Positions 17,753 to 26,132 of a DNA stretch of 64,000 bases are shown here, piece after piece. Position numbers and translations under genes: made by a program. This DNA is from Sphingomonas endolithica. GTDB lineage: Bacteria; Pseudomonadota; Alphaproteobacteria; Sphingomonadales; Sphingomonadaceae. How positions within the stretch are numbered: position 1 is the stretch's first letter; each line of letters opens with the position of its first letter. The DNA lies in NCBI RefSeq assembly GCF_025231525.1, contig NZ_CP103057.1, positions 2,063,001-2,127,000 of the forward strand, written 5' to 3'. The notes under the pieces are model-generated. The model searched no databases and was not told the origin of the DNA. It saw only the letters and a list, made by a program, of their open reading frames with translations.

Positions 17753-17908
17753 GCGGCGAAGCTATAGCGTCGGCCGTGTTACCCGAAGCGATTTCGGATC
17801 GCGCATAGTACACTACCGTTTGCTCGGTCACGCATCACAGTTGACAATATGAGGGGCGGTTGACAAATTCGTCCCGTTGCCCGATGAAGACGGTCGAAGG
17901 GGAGTGCT
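17753..17908. promoter_or_regulatory. Divergent promoter region with repeated TTGACA elements
   Basis: The 156 bases between the RT gene and the TIR operon must hold both promoters. Two copies of GTTGACAAw lie 19 bases apart at 17840-17847 and 17859-17866. Either may act as a -35 element (the first is followed at 18 bases by AAATTC), or the pair may be an operator for the HTH protein encoded in the operon. This is a reading of the sequence only. Confidence 0.4.
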
Positions 17909-18520
17909 ATGCGGCCGTGGGATTATCACCGGGAACTGACCGAAGACCGGCTTGTGAAGGTCGCGCAATTGCTCGCCTTGGGTCGTGGCAGCGCAGTTGA
18001 TCGGTTCGACCCTGCGATTGGTGACGACAACTGGACGCTGGGGGTCTGCGCTTACAATTACGGCTGTTTCCAGATCGCGAGAGCTGCTGGCACGCCAGGG
18101 TTTGAATGGTTGGGCGTTATCGACGCTGGCAAGCATTTCCAGTTCAGCATCGGCGGTGTGCCGATGCGTTTCTGGCGGGGCGATCCGACTGAGCCGACCG
18201 CCAAGATTGTAATTGCCACTCCCCGCGAGCAGCTTCTGCTCGACCTGGAACCTGGCGTCCCAACCGCCGGAGTGCTGTTTCGCATTGGCGTGATCACCGA
18301 CATCGATGGTGCGCTTCTGGGCGCAAGCTTCGTTGCGCTTCGGAACGATCAGCCAGAGACTGTCTGGCCGCTGCCGCTCGCCGAGGCTGAGCCGCTGATC
18401 GTTCTGCTTGGCGACGAGCGGCCTGAAGGGCGGGATCTGCTGCCGCCTTCCGTTGGTGACATCGGTGACGATGAAGACGATTACGGTACCGAGGCCGACG
18501 CCGGCCCCGACGGGATTTAA
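17909..18520 (+). CDS. Hypothetical protein, first gene of the TIR/ImmA operon
   Basis: A 203-residue protein of unknown family with a strong ribosome binding site (AAGGGGAG before the ATG). It has no signal peptide or membrane segment. The middle contains WTLGVCAYNYGCFQIARAAG, an FQFSIGGVPMRFWRG strand pattern and LLLDLEPGVPTAGVLFRIGV. The C-terminus is acidic (GDIGDDEDDYGTEADAG). Its stop is two bases from the GTG of the XRE-ImmA/IrrE gene. The protein may be a substrate or partner of that protease, or a component of a TIR-based defence module; this is inferred from position only. Confidence 0.7.
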   Translation: MRPWDYHRELTEDRLVKVAQLLALGRGSAVDRFDPAIGDDNWTLGVCAYNYGCFQIARAAGTPGFEWLGVIDAGKHFQFSIGGVPMRFWRGDPTEPTAKIVIATPREQLLLDLEPGVPTAGVLFRIGVITDIDGALLGASFVALRNDQPETVWPLPLAEAEPLIVLLGDERPEGRDLLPPSVGDIGDDEDDYGTEADAGPDGI

Positions 18521-18522
18521 GC

Positions 18523-19680
18523 GTGGTGTCCAGGGGAACTACGCCGGGCCGTGGTCCGGGCGATCGCGCACGTACGTTCCACGGTGACAAGCTGCGGCTG
18601 GCGCGGCTGCTCGCCGGATTGTCGCTAGACGAACTGGGCGGCTTCGTCGCGACCAGCCGGCAGTTCGTTCATCAACTGGAGACGGGCGCCAAAGAGCCGA
18701 CCGATGAGTTGCAGGAGGCACTGGCGTCAGTCCTCGCGGTTACACCGGCATTCTTCTCGAATCCGGCGATCAATCCCGTCCGCGAGGAGGATTGCCATTT
18801 TCGCCGATTGGCAAGCGCCCCGCGCGGGTTGGTGGCTCAAGCCGTTGCGCGCGGCACTGCGATCGAGGCGCTGGTGGACGGGATCGAGACTCAGGTGCGC
18901 TTACCGGTCGTGGATTTCCCGGAATCGGCGCGTCCTACATCTCCCGACGCGATTGAGCGCGCTGCCGAGGAAGCCCGGCAGCATTGGAGACTTGGCCTTG
19001 ATGGCCCTGTCACCAGCATGACGCGCGTCCTGGAGAATGCCGGTGCGGTGGTCGTCCAGTTCGATGATCTCACCGAGCGCATAGACGCGTTGTCGATGGC
19101 ACGTCGCCGTCCCATTGTGGTCCGGTCAATGGCCAAGGCGGCAGGCGCTCGCCTTCGCTTCGATCTTGCGCATGAAGCCGCCCACCTTGTCATGCATCAG
19201 GGGATCGTGACGGGGGACAGCGTTACCGAAGGAGAAGCGCATCGCTTCGCCGGCGCCTTCCTTATCCCGCGTGGCGCGTTCGCACGAGAATTTCCTCGGA
19301 CGAGGCGCGTGCTCGACTGGAACGCCTTGTTCGCCATGAAGCTACGCTGGAAGGTTTCGGTGCGCGCCATCGCTCGTCGCGCGTTTGATTTGGGGCTCAT
19401 CGATGCCGCACAGTATCGTACGGCCAATATTCAGTTGGTTAAGACCGGTCAGGCGAAGACGGAGCGATACGATGACCGAATTGTCGTGGAAGAACCTGAA
19501 TTGTTGAATTCCGCCGTTGCATGGCTCGCCAAGCGGAATGGCGTTGCCCTTCATCGCCTGCTTTCCGAACTTGGGATGGCTCCAAGCCTGTTTACACGCC
19601 TTACCGGCCAACCCTTGCAGCCTCTTCCCGACAACGTCGTGTCGCTTCCCATGACCGGCGCAACAAGGCGACCGTCATGA
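18523..19680 (+). CDS. XRE-type HTH and ImmA/IrrE-family metallo-endopeptidase
   Basis: A 385-residue two-domain protein. Residues 22-62 form an XRE helix-turn-helix (LRLARLLAGLSLDELGGFVATSRQFVHQLETG). The C-terminal half is an ImmA/IrrE (DUF955/COG2856) zinc protease: HEAAH at 217-221 and a third ligand candidate Glu238 in EGEAHRFAGAFLIP. The start is a GTG two bases after the previous stop. Its own stop overlaps the ATG of the TIR gene (ATGA). ImmA-type proteases cleave a repressor to switch on a mobile element or defence operon, so this protein may both bind the operon promoter and release it on a stress signal. That regulatory role is inference. Confidence 0.88.
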   Translation: MVSRGTTPGRGPGDRARTFHGDKLRLARLLAGLSLDELGGFVATSRQFVHQLETGAKEPTDELQEALASVLAVTPAFFSNPAINPVREEDCHFRRLASAPRGLVAQAVARGTAIEALVDGIETQVRLPVVDFPESARPTSPDAIERAAEEARQHWRLGLDGPVTSMTRVLENAGAVVVQFDDLTERIDALSMARRRPIVVRSMAKAAGARLRFDLAHEAAHLVMHQGIVTGDSVTEGEAHRFAGAFLIPRGAFAREFPRTRRVLDWNALFAMKLRWKVSVRAIARRAFDLGLIDAAQYRTANIQLVKTGQAKTERYDDRIVVEEPELLNSAVAWLAKRNGVALHRLLSELGMAPSLFTRLTGQPLQPLPDNVVSLPMTGATRRPS

Positions 19681-20660
19681 CGACCGGTTTCATTTCCTAT
19701 ACCCACGCAGATACGGCGTTGAAGGACCAGCTCGTTCAGCACCTAGCGCCGTTGCGGCGCGAGGGGCTGATCGACCTGTGGCACGACGGGTTGTTGCGAC
19801 CGGGCGAGCATCTCGACCCCACGGTTCAGGCGGCTCTAGCCGAATCTGATTTCGTGATCCTGCTTGTGTCGGCCGCCTTTATCGCATCCGAGTATTGCTA
19901 CGAACAGGAGATGCTGCGGGCGTTCGTACGTCAACGGCAAGGCACCGCTCGCGTCATCCCGATCATCTTGCGCCCGTGCCAGTGGAAGGGCGTGCCGATC
20001 GGAAACGGGGAGACGCTGGCGGAATTCGTTGCCCTGCCCAAGGACGGCAGGCCGGTGACCAACTGGCCCGACACCGACATGGCTCTCGACAATGCGGTCG
20101 GCGCGATCCGCGAAATGTTAAAGGCGCGGCTCGGCTCGCGCGCGCCGTCGGAATCTGGCGGTATGCCGGTCGCTGCCGAACCAACCTCAACACGTAAATC
20201 CGTGAGGTCAACCAACCTGCTCGGTATCGCGGCGAAGCCCACTGACCTCGACCGCGACCGGTTTCTGCGTAGCGGATTCGTGGCGACTGCGACGCTGTTC
20301 GAGCAGAACCTTGCCGAACTGAACGGCTCGGATCCGCGCATCGACACCGATTTCGAACGGATCGACAGTCGTTCGTTCGCGGCGAGCGTCTATCTCGATG
20401 GCAAGCGGGTCGGCCAGATCAGCATCTGGCATGGCGGCGATATGTGGCGAAACGCGCTATGCCTTAGCTACGACGCCGCGACCAGCACGCGCAATTCCAT
20501 GAACGACTGGCTGCCCGTCGAGGAAACGCCTCAGGGTCTCGCATTTGGCGCACGGAACGCGATGTCGCACGTGAGGCCAGACGGGCCGCTCGATGAGAAC
20601 GGTGCCGCCGCCTATTTTTGGGACAGCTTCCTAAATCAGGTCCGCAGCCGAATTCGATGA
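19677..20660 (+). CDS. TIR domain-containing protein
   Basis: A 327-residue protein. Residues 1-140 are a TIR domain: FISYTHADT (box 1), a DLWHDGLLRPGEH loop, SDFVILLVSAAFIASEYCYEQEM with a candidate catalytic Glu (E76 or E78) in the C-x-x-E-like position, and RVIPIILRPC. TIR domains with this glutamate commonly act as NAD+ hydrolases. The C-terminal 140 residues (from RSGFVATATLFEQNL to AAYFWDSFLNQVRS) form an unrecognised domain that probably senses the trigger. The ATG overlaps the stop of the XRE-ImmA gene (ATGA). Likely role: abortive-infection effector by NAD+ depletion, inferred from the family. Confidence 0.85.
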   Translation: MTTGFISYTHADTALKDQLVQHLAPLRREGLIDLWHDGLLRPGEHLDPTVQAALAESDFVILLVSAAFIASEYCYEQEMLRAFVRQRQGTARVIPIILRPCQWKGVPIGNGETLAEFVALPKDGRPVTNWPDTDMALDNAVGAIREMLKARLGSRAPSESGGMPVAAEPTSTRKSVRSTNLLGIAAKPTDLDRDRFLRSGFVATATLFEQNLAELNGSDPRIDTDFERIDSRSFAASVYLDGKRVGQISIWHGGDMWRNALCLSYDAATSTRNSMNDWLPVEETPQGLAFGARNAMSHVRPDGPLDENGAAAYFWDSFLNQVRSRIR

Positions 20661-20835
20661 CGTGCTGGTGGGGATACGATGCTCGGTCATGAATGAAGGG
20701 CGGCTTACCGCATCCGCTTCCCCAAAGCCGCCAGGCCGTGATCCACCCAAAAGCGACAACAACGGCTGCCTAAATTTAATGCCAAATTGAAGCTGGACGC
20801 GCAGTGCCAGTCTGCCTCAGGCACTCCTCAACCGG

Positions 20836-21579
20836 TCACTTTCCGATCTCGCGCCAGCTCTTCTCCGTCACGTCGACGCCAAACTTCTTCGCTGCCGCCT
20901 CAATCCGCTTCCATGCGGCGTCGCGTTCACCGTCGGTGACATCCTTTACCTGATTGAAGCGCGCGATAGCGTTCCGCACGTGGCTCGCATTCTCGAGCGG
21001 CTCCTTCCTCTGCTTGGCAAAGGCGAAGGAACCCTTGTCGAGTTCGTTGCGATCGTCGGCGGTGAGCTTGGTCATGATCGGCTCCTTGGCTGGATGCATC
21101 TGAACGCCCGTCGGGGACGGGTGGCTCCGGATCGTGGCAAAACGGTCGAGCAGTGGTACCTGGCTGGCCAGCATGTGGCGCCGCGCTTCATCGACGCTGA
21201 ACCATCGCGCTTCGTCTATCTCGGGCACAGTCATCTTTCGGCCGCTGCGCGGAGGCCAGTCGATTTCGACCGTGTTGCTCACGATCGTGGTGGTGTCGAG
21301 GTCGCGTTCGACGGCATAGGCAACGACCGTCTTCCCTCCAGCCTGCCGGATCTCGCCGAGGGACTCGACTGGCTCGACTACCTCGATCCCCAACTCCTCG
21401 GCCACCTCGCGGCGTGCGGCCGCCTCGTCTTCCTCGCCTGGATCGACCAGCCCCTTCGGGATCTGCCAAGCGCCGACGTTCTTGTTTCGCCAGAACGGCC
21501 CGCCGGGGTGAACAAGCAGCACCTCGAAAGCGCCTGCCGGGCGGCGGTACAAGAGAATGCCGGCACTTCGCGCCGCCAT
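20836..21579 (-). CDS. NUDIX hydrolase fused to a C-terminal DUF6582-like domain
   Basis: A 247-residue protein. Residues 1-145 form a NUDIX domain with a complete Nudix box (G43 to I65, pattern G-x5-E-x7-REVAEELGI), similar to bis(nucleosyl)polyphosphate or ADP-ribose pyrophosphatases. After a short linker a second domain begins at MTKLTADDRNELDKGSFAFAK and contains ASHVRNAIARFNQVKDV. That sequence is normally encoded as a separate small protein of about 80 residues, so this is either a fusion or a gene with an internal start at the ATG near 21075. Its ATG overlaps the xth stop (TAATG), placing it in the LigD-Xth repair operon. Confidence 0.85.
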   Translation of the reverse strand: MAARSAGILLYRRPAGAFEVLLVHPGGPFWRNKNVGAWQIPKGLVDPGEEDEAAARREVAEELGIEVVEPVESLGEIRQAGGKTVVAYAVERDLDTTTIVSNTVEIDWPPRSGRKMTVPEIDEARWFSVDEARRHMLASQVPLLDRFATIRSHPSPTGVQMHPAKEPIMTKLTADDRNELDKGSFAFAKQRKEPLENASHVRNAIARFNQVKDVTDGERDAAWKRIEAAAKKFGVDVTEKSWREIGK

Positions 21580-22379
21580 TATGTGCGCTTAGCGCGCTTC
21601 GCCTGGCCATCGGCGAGCTCAATCCACACCGGCGCATGGTCGCTGGTCTTCTCCCAGCCGCGGACGTCGCGATCGACCTGCGCGTCAACCAAGCGATCGG
21701 CCAGCGCTGGACTGAGCAGCAGATGGTCAATGCGCAGCCCGGCGTTGCGGCCGTAGGCGTTCCGGAAATAGTCGAAGAAGGTGTAGATGGTCTCGTCCGG
21801 GTGGATCGTTCGCAATGCGTCCGTCCAGCCCTGTGCCGTCAGCCTGAAAAAGGCGTCTCTCACCTCCGGCGCGAACAGCGCGTCATCGACCCAGCGCTCG
21901 GGTTTGTAGACGTCCCGCTCAGTCGGCATGACGTTGAAGTCGCCGGCGAGCATCACAGGCAGGCCGGACTCCAGCAATCCCGCGGCGTGCTCGATCAGCT
22001 TGTCGAACCAACGCAGCTTGTAGTCGAACTTGGGGCCGGGGCGCGGGTTGCCGTTGGGCAGGTAGAGCCCGCCGATTAAGATACCGTTCACCGCAGCCTC
22101 GATGTAGCGGCTTTGCGCCGGGTCGGGATCGTCGGGCAGACCACGCCGCGTCTCGTGGATCTCGCCGACGCGGCTTAGCATCGCCACGCCGTTCCAGCTC
22201 TTCTGTCCGTGCCAGATCGCCTTATATCCGAGGTCGCGTATCGCCGCTTCGGGGAACTTGTCCTGCGGCGCCTTCAGCTCCTGCAAGACGACAACGTCTG
22301 GCTGGCTCTCCGTAAGCCACCGCAGCAGCACGGGCAGCCGGCCGTTTACGCCGTTCACGTTGTAGGTAGCGATTTTCAT
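21579..22379 (-). CDS. xth: Exodeoxyribonuclease III
   Basis: A 266-residue member of the endonuclease/exonuclease/phosphatase fold. Diagnostic motifs are MKIATYNVNGVNGRL, LQELK (metal-ligand Glu), GGLYLPNGN, GDFNVMPTE and the C-terminal SDHAPVWIEL. The start lies directly at the MKIATYNVN strand, ten bases after the LigD stop. It repairs abasic sites and 3'-blocked ends. The neighbouring LigD lacks a phosphoesterase domain, so Xth could supply 3'-end cleaning in the same pathway; this partnership is inference from the operon structure. Confidence 0.93.
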   Translation of the reverse strand: MKIATYNVNGVNGRLPVLLRWLTESQPDVVVLQELKAPQDKFPEAAIRDLGYKAIWHGQKSWNGVAMLSRVGEIHETRRGLPDDPDPAQSRYIEAAVNGILIGGLYLPNGNPRPGPKFDYKLRWFDKLIEHAAGLLESGLPVMLAGDFNVMPTERDVYKPERWVDDALFAPEVRDAFFRLTAQGWTDALRTIHPDETIYTFFDYFRNAYGRNAGLRIDHLLLSPALADRLVDAQVDRDVRGWEKTSDHAPVWIELADGQAKRAKRT

Positions 22380-22389
22380 GCAGGCTGCC

Positions 22390-24276
22390 TCATAGGTCCG
22401 GCAGCATCTGATTGGCACGTCCCCATCCGGCCAGCGCCTTAGATCCGGCACGCTTCACCAGCTCTGCCGCATCACCAATATGATAGTGGTTCGGCGCATC
22501 GATGATCTCCATCTCCTTCCACGTGATCGGCGCGGCAACCGGCGCCTCCGGTCGGGCCCGCACCGCATACGGCATCACCGCCGTCGCGCCGCGCTGATTG
22601 CGCAGATAGTCGACGAAGATGCGGCCCTTGCGCTGTGCCTTGGGTAGCGCGGCGGTGAAGTTGTTCGGATCGCTCTGCGCGACCGCACGCGCCAGGCGGT
22701 GCGCGAAATCCTTCACCTCCGGCCATTCGGCTCGGGGAACCAGCGGGGCGATGACGTGCACGCCCTTGCCGCCGGTCACCATCGGGAAGGTTTCAAGCCC
22801 GATCTGCTTCAGAATGTCGCGGAAGTGGAACGCTGCCTTGCGTACGGCCTCGAAGTCGAGCCCCTCGTCGGGATCGAGGTCGAACACGAGCCGGTCGGCC
22901 TTTTCGACGTCCTCGATCCGCGCGCCCCAGCCGTGAAATTCGATCGTGCCCATCTGGACGCAGGTGAGCAGCCCGTCGGCGGTATCGACAAACAGATAGG
23001 GCTCCTCATGGCCATCCTTCTCCAGGATGCCGACATGCTTGACGGTGTCGCCGAAGCTGCCCGCGTCGTGCTTCTGGAAGAAGCACTTCTTCGCGCGACC
23101 CTGGGGGCAGCGCACGAGGCTGATCGGGCGGCTTCCAACCCAAGGCAGCATGGCAGGGGCAACGGCGGCGTAATAGTCGGCGAGTTGGCCTTTCGTAATG
23201 CTCGATTCAGGGAAGATCACTCGCTCGGGATTGCTGACCTTGACCTTGCTCACCGCAGGCGCGGCAATCTCGGCGACGGGAGACTCCTTCTCCAACACCA
23301 CGGCCTCAGCCTTTTTGTCCTCGCGCAGACCAAGGTAGCTCGGGTGGCGCAGCGTGCCCTCGTTGGTCATCTCGGCGTAGGCGATCTCCGCGACCAGCAC
23401 CGGCTTCAACCAGTGTGCGCCTCTCACTTCCGCGCGAGGCGCCTGCACAGTAGGGGCTTCCTGCGCCAGCGGCTTCATCCGCTCCATCAAGCGCATGATC
23501 TCGTCCATGCCGAACCCGGTGCCGACCTTACCCGCGTAGCGCAGCACACCGCCGTCGTGCACACCCAGGATCAATGACCGGAACGCACGAGACTTGTCTG
23601 ACGGGGTCCAACCGACGACCACAAACTCCTGCCGCTTGATGCACTTTGTCTTGAGCCAGCCGCCGGATCGGGAGCCGACATAACGTGCGTCAGCCTTCTT
23701 CGAGATGACGCCCTCCAAGCCTGCATCGCAGAAACCGTGAAGGAGGCTCTCGCCGTTGCCGACGATGTGGTCAGAATAACGAATGCGCGACCCGCCCTCG
23801 GGAAGGATCGCGCGGAGTTTCGCTTTGCGTTCGGTGAGCGGCAGGCCGGTCAGGTCTTCGCCGTCGAGTTCGAGCAGATCAAATGCGACGAAGTCGATGC
23901 TGGCCGGCGCGCCTTTCAGAGCATTCTGCAGCTTCTGGAAGTTAGAGCGGCCATGCTCGTCCATCACGACGGCTTCGCCATCGAGCAGCGCTGATCGAAC
24001 ATCCAAGGTCGCCGCTTCCTTGACGATGTCCGCGAACTTATCCGACCAGTCGAGACCCGAGCGCGTGTAGGCACGCGCCGTGCTACCGCCCACCGCGACC
24101 TCCAGCCGATAGCCGTCATACTTCATCTCGTGGAGCCAGCGGTCGCCCGCCGGGACGCTATCTACCAACAGCGCGAGCTGGACCTGCCGGAAGGGCGGCG
24201 GCGCGAGCTCGGAAGCGGACGCGCGAGCCGCGGTTCTGGACGCCTTCGATCTGCCTGCCGCCGCTCTGCTTGCCAT
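22390..24276 (-). CDS. ligD: DNA ligase D, LIG-POL form without N-terminal phosphoesterase domain
   Basis: A 628-residue non-homologous end-joining enzyme. The ligase domain is first, with the adenylated lysine in HEMKYDGYR (K52), LLDGEAVV, EGVISKK and GGWLKTKC. The polymerase/primase domain follows (VSNPERVIFPESSITKG, metal motif VFDLDPDEGL, VTGGKGVHVIAPL, KAQRKGRIFVDYLRNQRG). LigD of related bacteria often has a 3'-phosphoesterase (PE) domain ahead of the ligase; none is found in the open frame upstream of 24276. The start MASRAAAG is chosen because it directly precedes the conserved ligase region; the frame stays open to 24534 with unrelated sequence. No Ku gene lies in the window. Confidence 0.9.
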   Translation of the reverse strand: MASRAAAGRSKASRTAARASASELAPPPFRQVQLALLVDSVPAGDRWLHEMKYDGYRLEVAVGGSTARAYTRSGLDWSDKFADIVKEAATLDVRSALLDGEAVVMDEHGRSNFQKLQNALKGAPASIDFVAFDLLELDGEDLTGLPLTERKAKLRAILPEGGSRIRYSDHIVGNGESLLHGFCDAGLEGVISKKADARYVGSRSGGWLKTKCIKRQEFVVVGWTPSDKSRAFRSLILGVHDGGVLRYAGKVGTGFGMDEIMRLMERMKPLAQEAPTVQAPRAEVRGAHWLKPVLVAEIAYAEMTNEGTLRHPSYLGLREDKKAEAVVLEKESPVAEIAAPAVSKVKVSNPERVIFPESSITKGQLADYYAAVAPAMLPWVGSRPISLVRCPQGRAKKCFFQKHDAGSFGDTVKHVGILEKDGHEEPYLFVDTADGLLTCVQMGTIEFHGWGARIEDVEKADRLVFDLDPDEGLDFEAVRKAAFHFRDILKQIGLETFPMVTGGKGVHVIAPLVPRAEWPEVKDFAHRLARAVAQSDPNNFTAALPKAQRKGRIFVDYLRNQRGATAVMPYAVRARPEAPVAAPITWKEMEIIDAPNHYHIGDAAELVKRAGSKALAGWGRANQMLPDL

Positions 24277-24631
24277 CCACCATAGACTCGCGCCGGTGCA
24301 GACTCGTTCCACCGCACCAAAGAACATGTCATCGACGCTTTTCCTCAGCCGCGACCGCTCAAACGCTGCTGTAAATGCTGCGGGTGTTTCGGCATCGTGG
24401 GAGAATCGAATGGCTGACGAAAAGCCTGCTCGCAGGCCGCAGTACGCCGCGCTCTTCCGATGGAAGGAGATGAGGCGACGGACTGGTCCGACAAGATCGG
24501 GGGATCCGCAACGAGCTCCAAAGGCGACCGACACTGCCGGAGCAGCGTTGCGGGTCGAAAGCAGCTAAAGGGCTGACTTGAAGGGAGCTTTCCGGGTTGC
24601 GCCGGCAGCGCGGGAATGCTGATGACGTCCC
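24277..24631. other. Intergenic region upstream of ligD
   Basis: About 355 bases with no convincing gene. It contains the in-frame extension of ligD, which does not resemble the phosphoesterase domain, and presumably the promoters for ligD and for the small plus-strand gene at 24632. No repeats or strong hairpins were seen. Confidence 0.4.
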
Positions 24632-24862
24632 ATGACGGCCGGCCAGCTCCAAGAACTGCTCATCGCTCGACTGACCCGCTCGTCAGGTGGCACAGCGCGC
24701 GGGTGGCGGTTGGCTATCGGGCTGATCAAGGTCCGCAACACGGCCACGCACGCGCACTGTAACTGGGAAGTCGAGCCATCAGGCACGGTACGTGAGCTTG
24801 CCGCGATCGAGCGCCTGCTCGACGCAGTGCGGCTCGAACATCCGTTCGTCACTGCGCGTTGA
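24632..24862 (+). CDS. Small hypothetical protein, 76 aa
   Basis: A short protein with a coherent composition and a THAHCNWEVEPSG motif in the middle, followed by a helix (ELAAIERLLDAVRLEHPFV). It looks like the small stand-alone proteins that sphingomonads encode near DNA-repair and stress genes. No clear ribosome binding site is seen. It is divergent from ligD. Function unknown. Confidence 0.5.
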   Translation: MTAGQLQELLIARLTRSSGGTARGWRLAIGLIKVRNTATHAHCNWEVEPSGTVRELAAIERLLDAVRLEHPFVTAR

Positions 24863-25034
24863 ACCCGTATCGGCACATGTAAGCGGCCGAACCACATGCA
24901 CTGCCGTCATGTCCAATCTCTGAATCGTGAGCAGGGGCGCAACAAAAGTTGCCGCATTTCAGCAGCGGGCCCCATCCGCGCCAACGCACGCTGATGACCA
25001 GGTGCTGCCGAAACGCTCCTGCTATCGACGCCGC

Positions 25035-25304
25035 TTATTCGAGGTCGCCCTCGTCGATAATCACCACGTTCGCAGAAGGTCGTTGCACAGCGGCCTCTAC
25101 GCAGACGTCGATAAGCTCGTCGCTAAACCGCTCGAACATTTCCAGCGCGTCAGCCTCAGGCTCGTCACCGCTCAGCTCTTTAAGCACCGCGTATTTGACG
25201 GCAAAGTCCCGTTCGTCGCCGTCGAGCTCAGCCGTGAACTCCACGTGGCGAGCGATGTCGTTGTCGGTAATGCTGGCTTGGTCAATCTCGAGGCGCAACG
25301 CCAT
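25035..25304 (-). CDS. DUF1488-like small protein
   Basis: An 89-residue acidic protein with a strong ribosome binding site (AGGAGC before the ATG on the minus strand). The pattern MALRLEIDQASITDNDIARHV, then HVEFTAELDGDERDFAVKYAVLKEL, resembles the DUF1488 layout (a strand, an immunity-like beta sheet, a helix), but the match is weak. No signal peptide. It is isolated in a row of small genes between the repair genes and the IS insertion. Confidence 0.55.
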   Translation of the reverse strand: MALRLEIDQASITDNDIARHVEFTAELDGDERDFAVKYAVLKELSGDEPEADALEMFERFSDELIDVCVEAAVQRPSANVVIIDEGDLE

Positions 25305-25445
25305 ATATCAGCTCCTATAAACGCGGTCGTTTGTGCCTAAAGGTCAGCGGCCGCAAGCCGAAGATTAAGGAACAGCCACAGGTGTGTATGGCAAGCTCCG
25401 CGCTCCACATCGGCTTGTACCCGGTTTGCTTACGACTGATCGCGA

Positions 25446-25664
25446 TCAGGAGGCACTCTCTGGCGTTGGTGGATCGCCCTCAGCCTCGGGAACCGGGGCG
25501 CCCAGCTTGCGCGCGACACGGGCGACCTCCTCGTCGGTCGGGGGCACTGGAAGCTCCTCGCCGGGTGCCAAGGCGTCATCGGGTATGCCGGGGCCGGTGC
25601 CCGCAATGGACTCGTTTATAGCTCGCTCGTTGGCGCCATCGCTGATCTTCTCTCTCTCCGGCAT
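25446..25664 (-). CDS. Small hypothetical protein, 72 aa
   Basis: A proline- and glutamate-rich peptide (DDALAPGEELPVPPTDEEVARVARKLG) with a good ribosome binding site (AAGGAG, about eight bases before the ATG at 25664). A frame extension upstream to 25718 is not preferred. It is probably largely disordered. Function unknown. Confidence 0.55.
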   Translation of the reverse strand: MPEREKISDGANERAINESIAGTGPGIPDDALAPGEELPVPPTDEEVARVARKLGAPVPEAEGDPPTPESAS

Positions 25665-25754
25665 GATCGTCTCCTTGTACCCACGGTGCAACGATCGTGT
25701 TCGCTTTGGTCTCCCCAACTATACCCGACACATGACCGCTGCTAATCGGCGTTG

Positions 25755-26132
25755 ATGCTTAAATTCTCTGCTTTCTTGTCTATGATTGCGGCCCTCGCCG
25801 CTACTCCCCCAGCTGCTGCGGCGCCGAACAGCGCGTTGAGCGAGGCATCGGCAAGTCTCGACCGCAAGGCGCAGTGCGTACCGTTCAAGTGGCTTGCCAA
25901 CGACAAGGGATCCGCACGCGGTGCGATCACCGTACCTGTCGACTTGAACGGCCGAATGCTTCGCATGCAGCTCGACACGGGTGCGGACGCCACCAGCCTC
26001 TACGGCCATTTTGCGGAGAAGGCCGGCTGGGCGAAGGCCGGGAACGAGACCTTCAGAGCGGCGACCTTCACTGTCGCTGGTGCTGTCAGTCTAATGCGAA
26101 CCGCTCTCCACACGATGCAGTTCGCTCTTTGA
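25755..26132 (+). pseudogene. Retropepsin-like aspartyl protease gene, 3' part lost to IS insertion
   Basis: An exported protein with a signal peptide (MLKFSAFLSMIAALAATPPA) and the retroviral-type aspartyl protease motif MQLDTGADATSLYG (D74-T75-G76) preceded by the flap-forming strand ITVPVDLNG. The coding sequence is genuine up to 26078, then the IS6-family end at 26079 takes over and the frame runs 18 codons into the element before stopping. The second half of the protease is missing on the other side of the IS, which instead shows the end of an unrelated antiporter gene. The gene is therefore broken. Confidence 0.75.

Noticed and set aside
24277..24534. Upstream extension of ligD as a phosphoesterase domain
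   Set aside because: The extra 86 codons are in frame but lack the conserved His and Asp motifs of the PE domain and resemble random GC-rich sequence.
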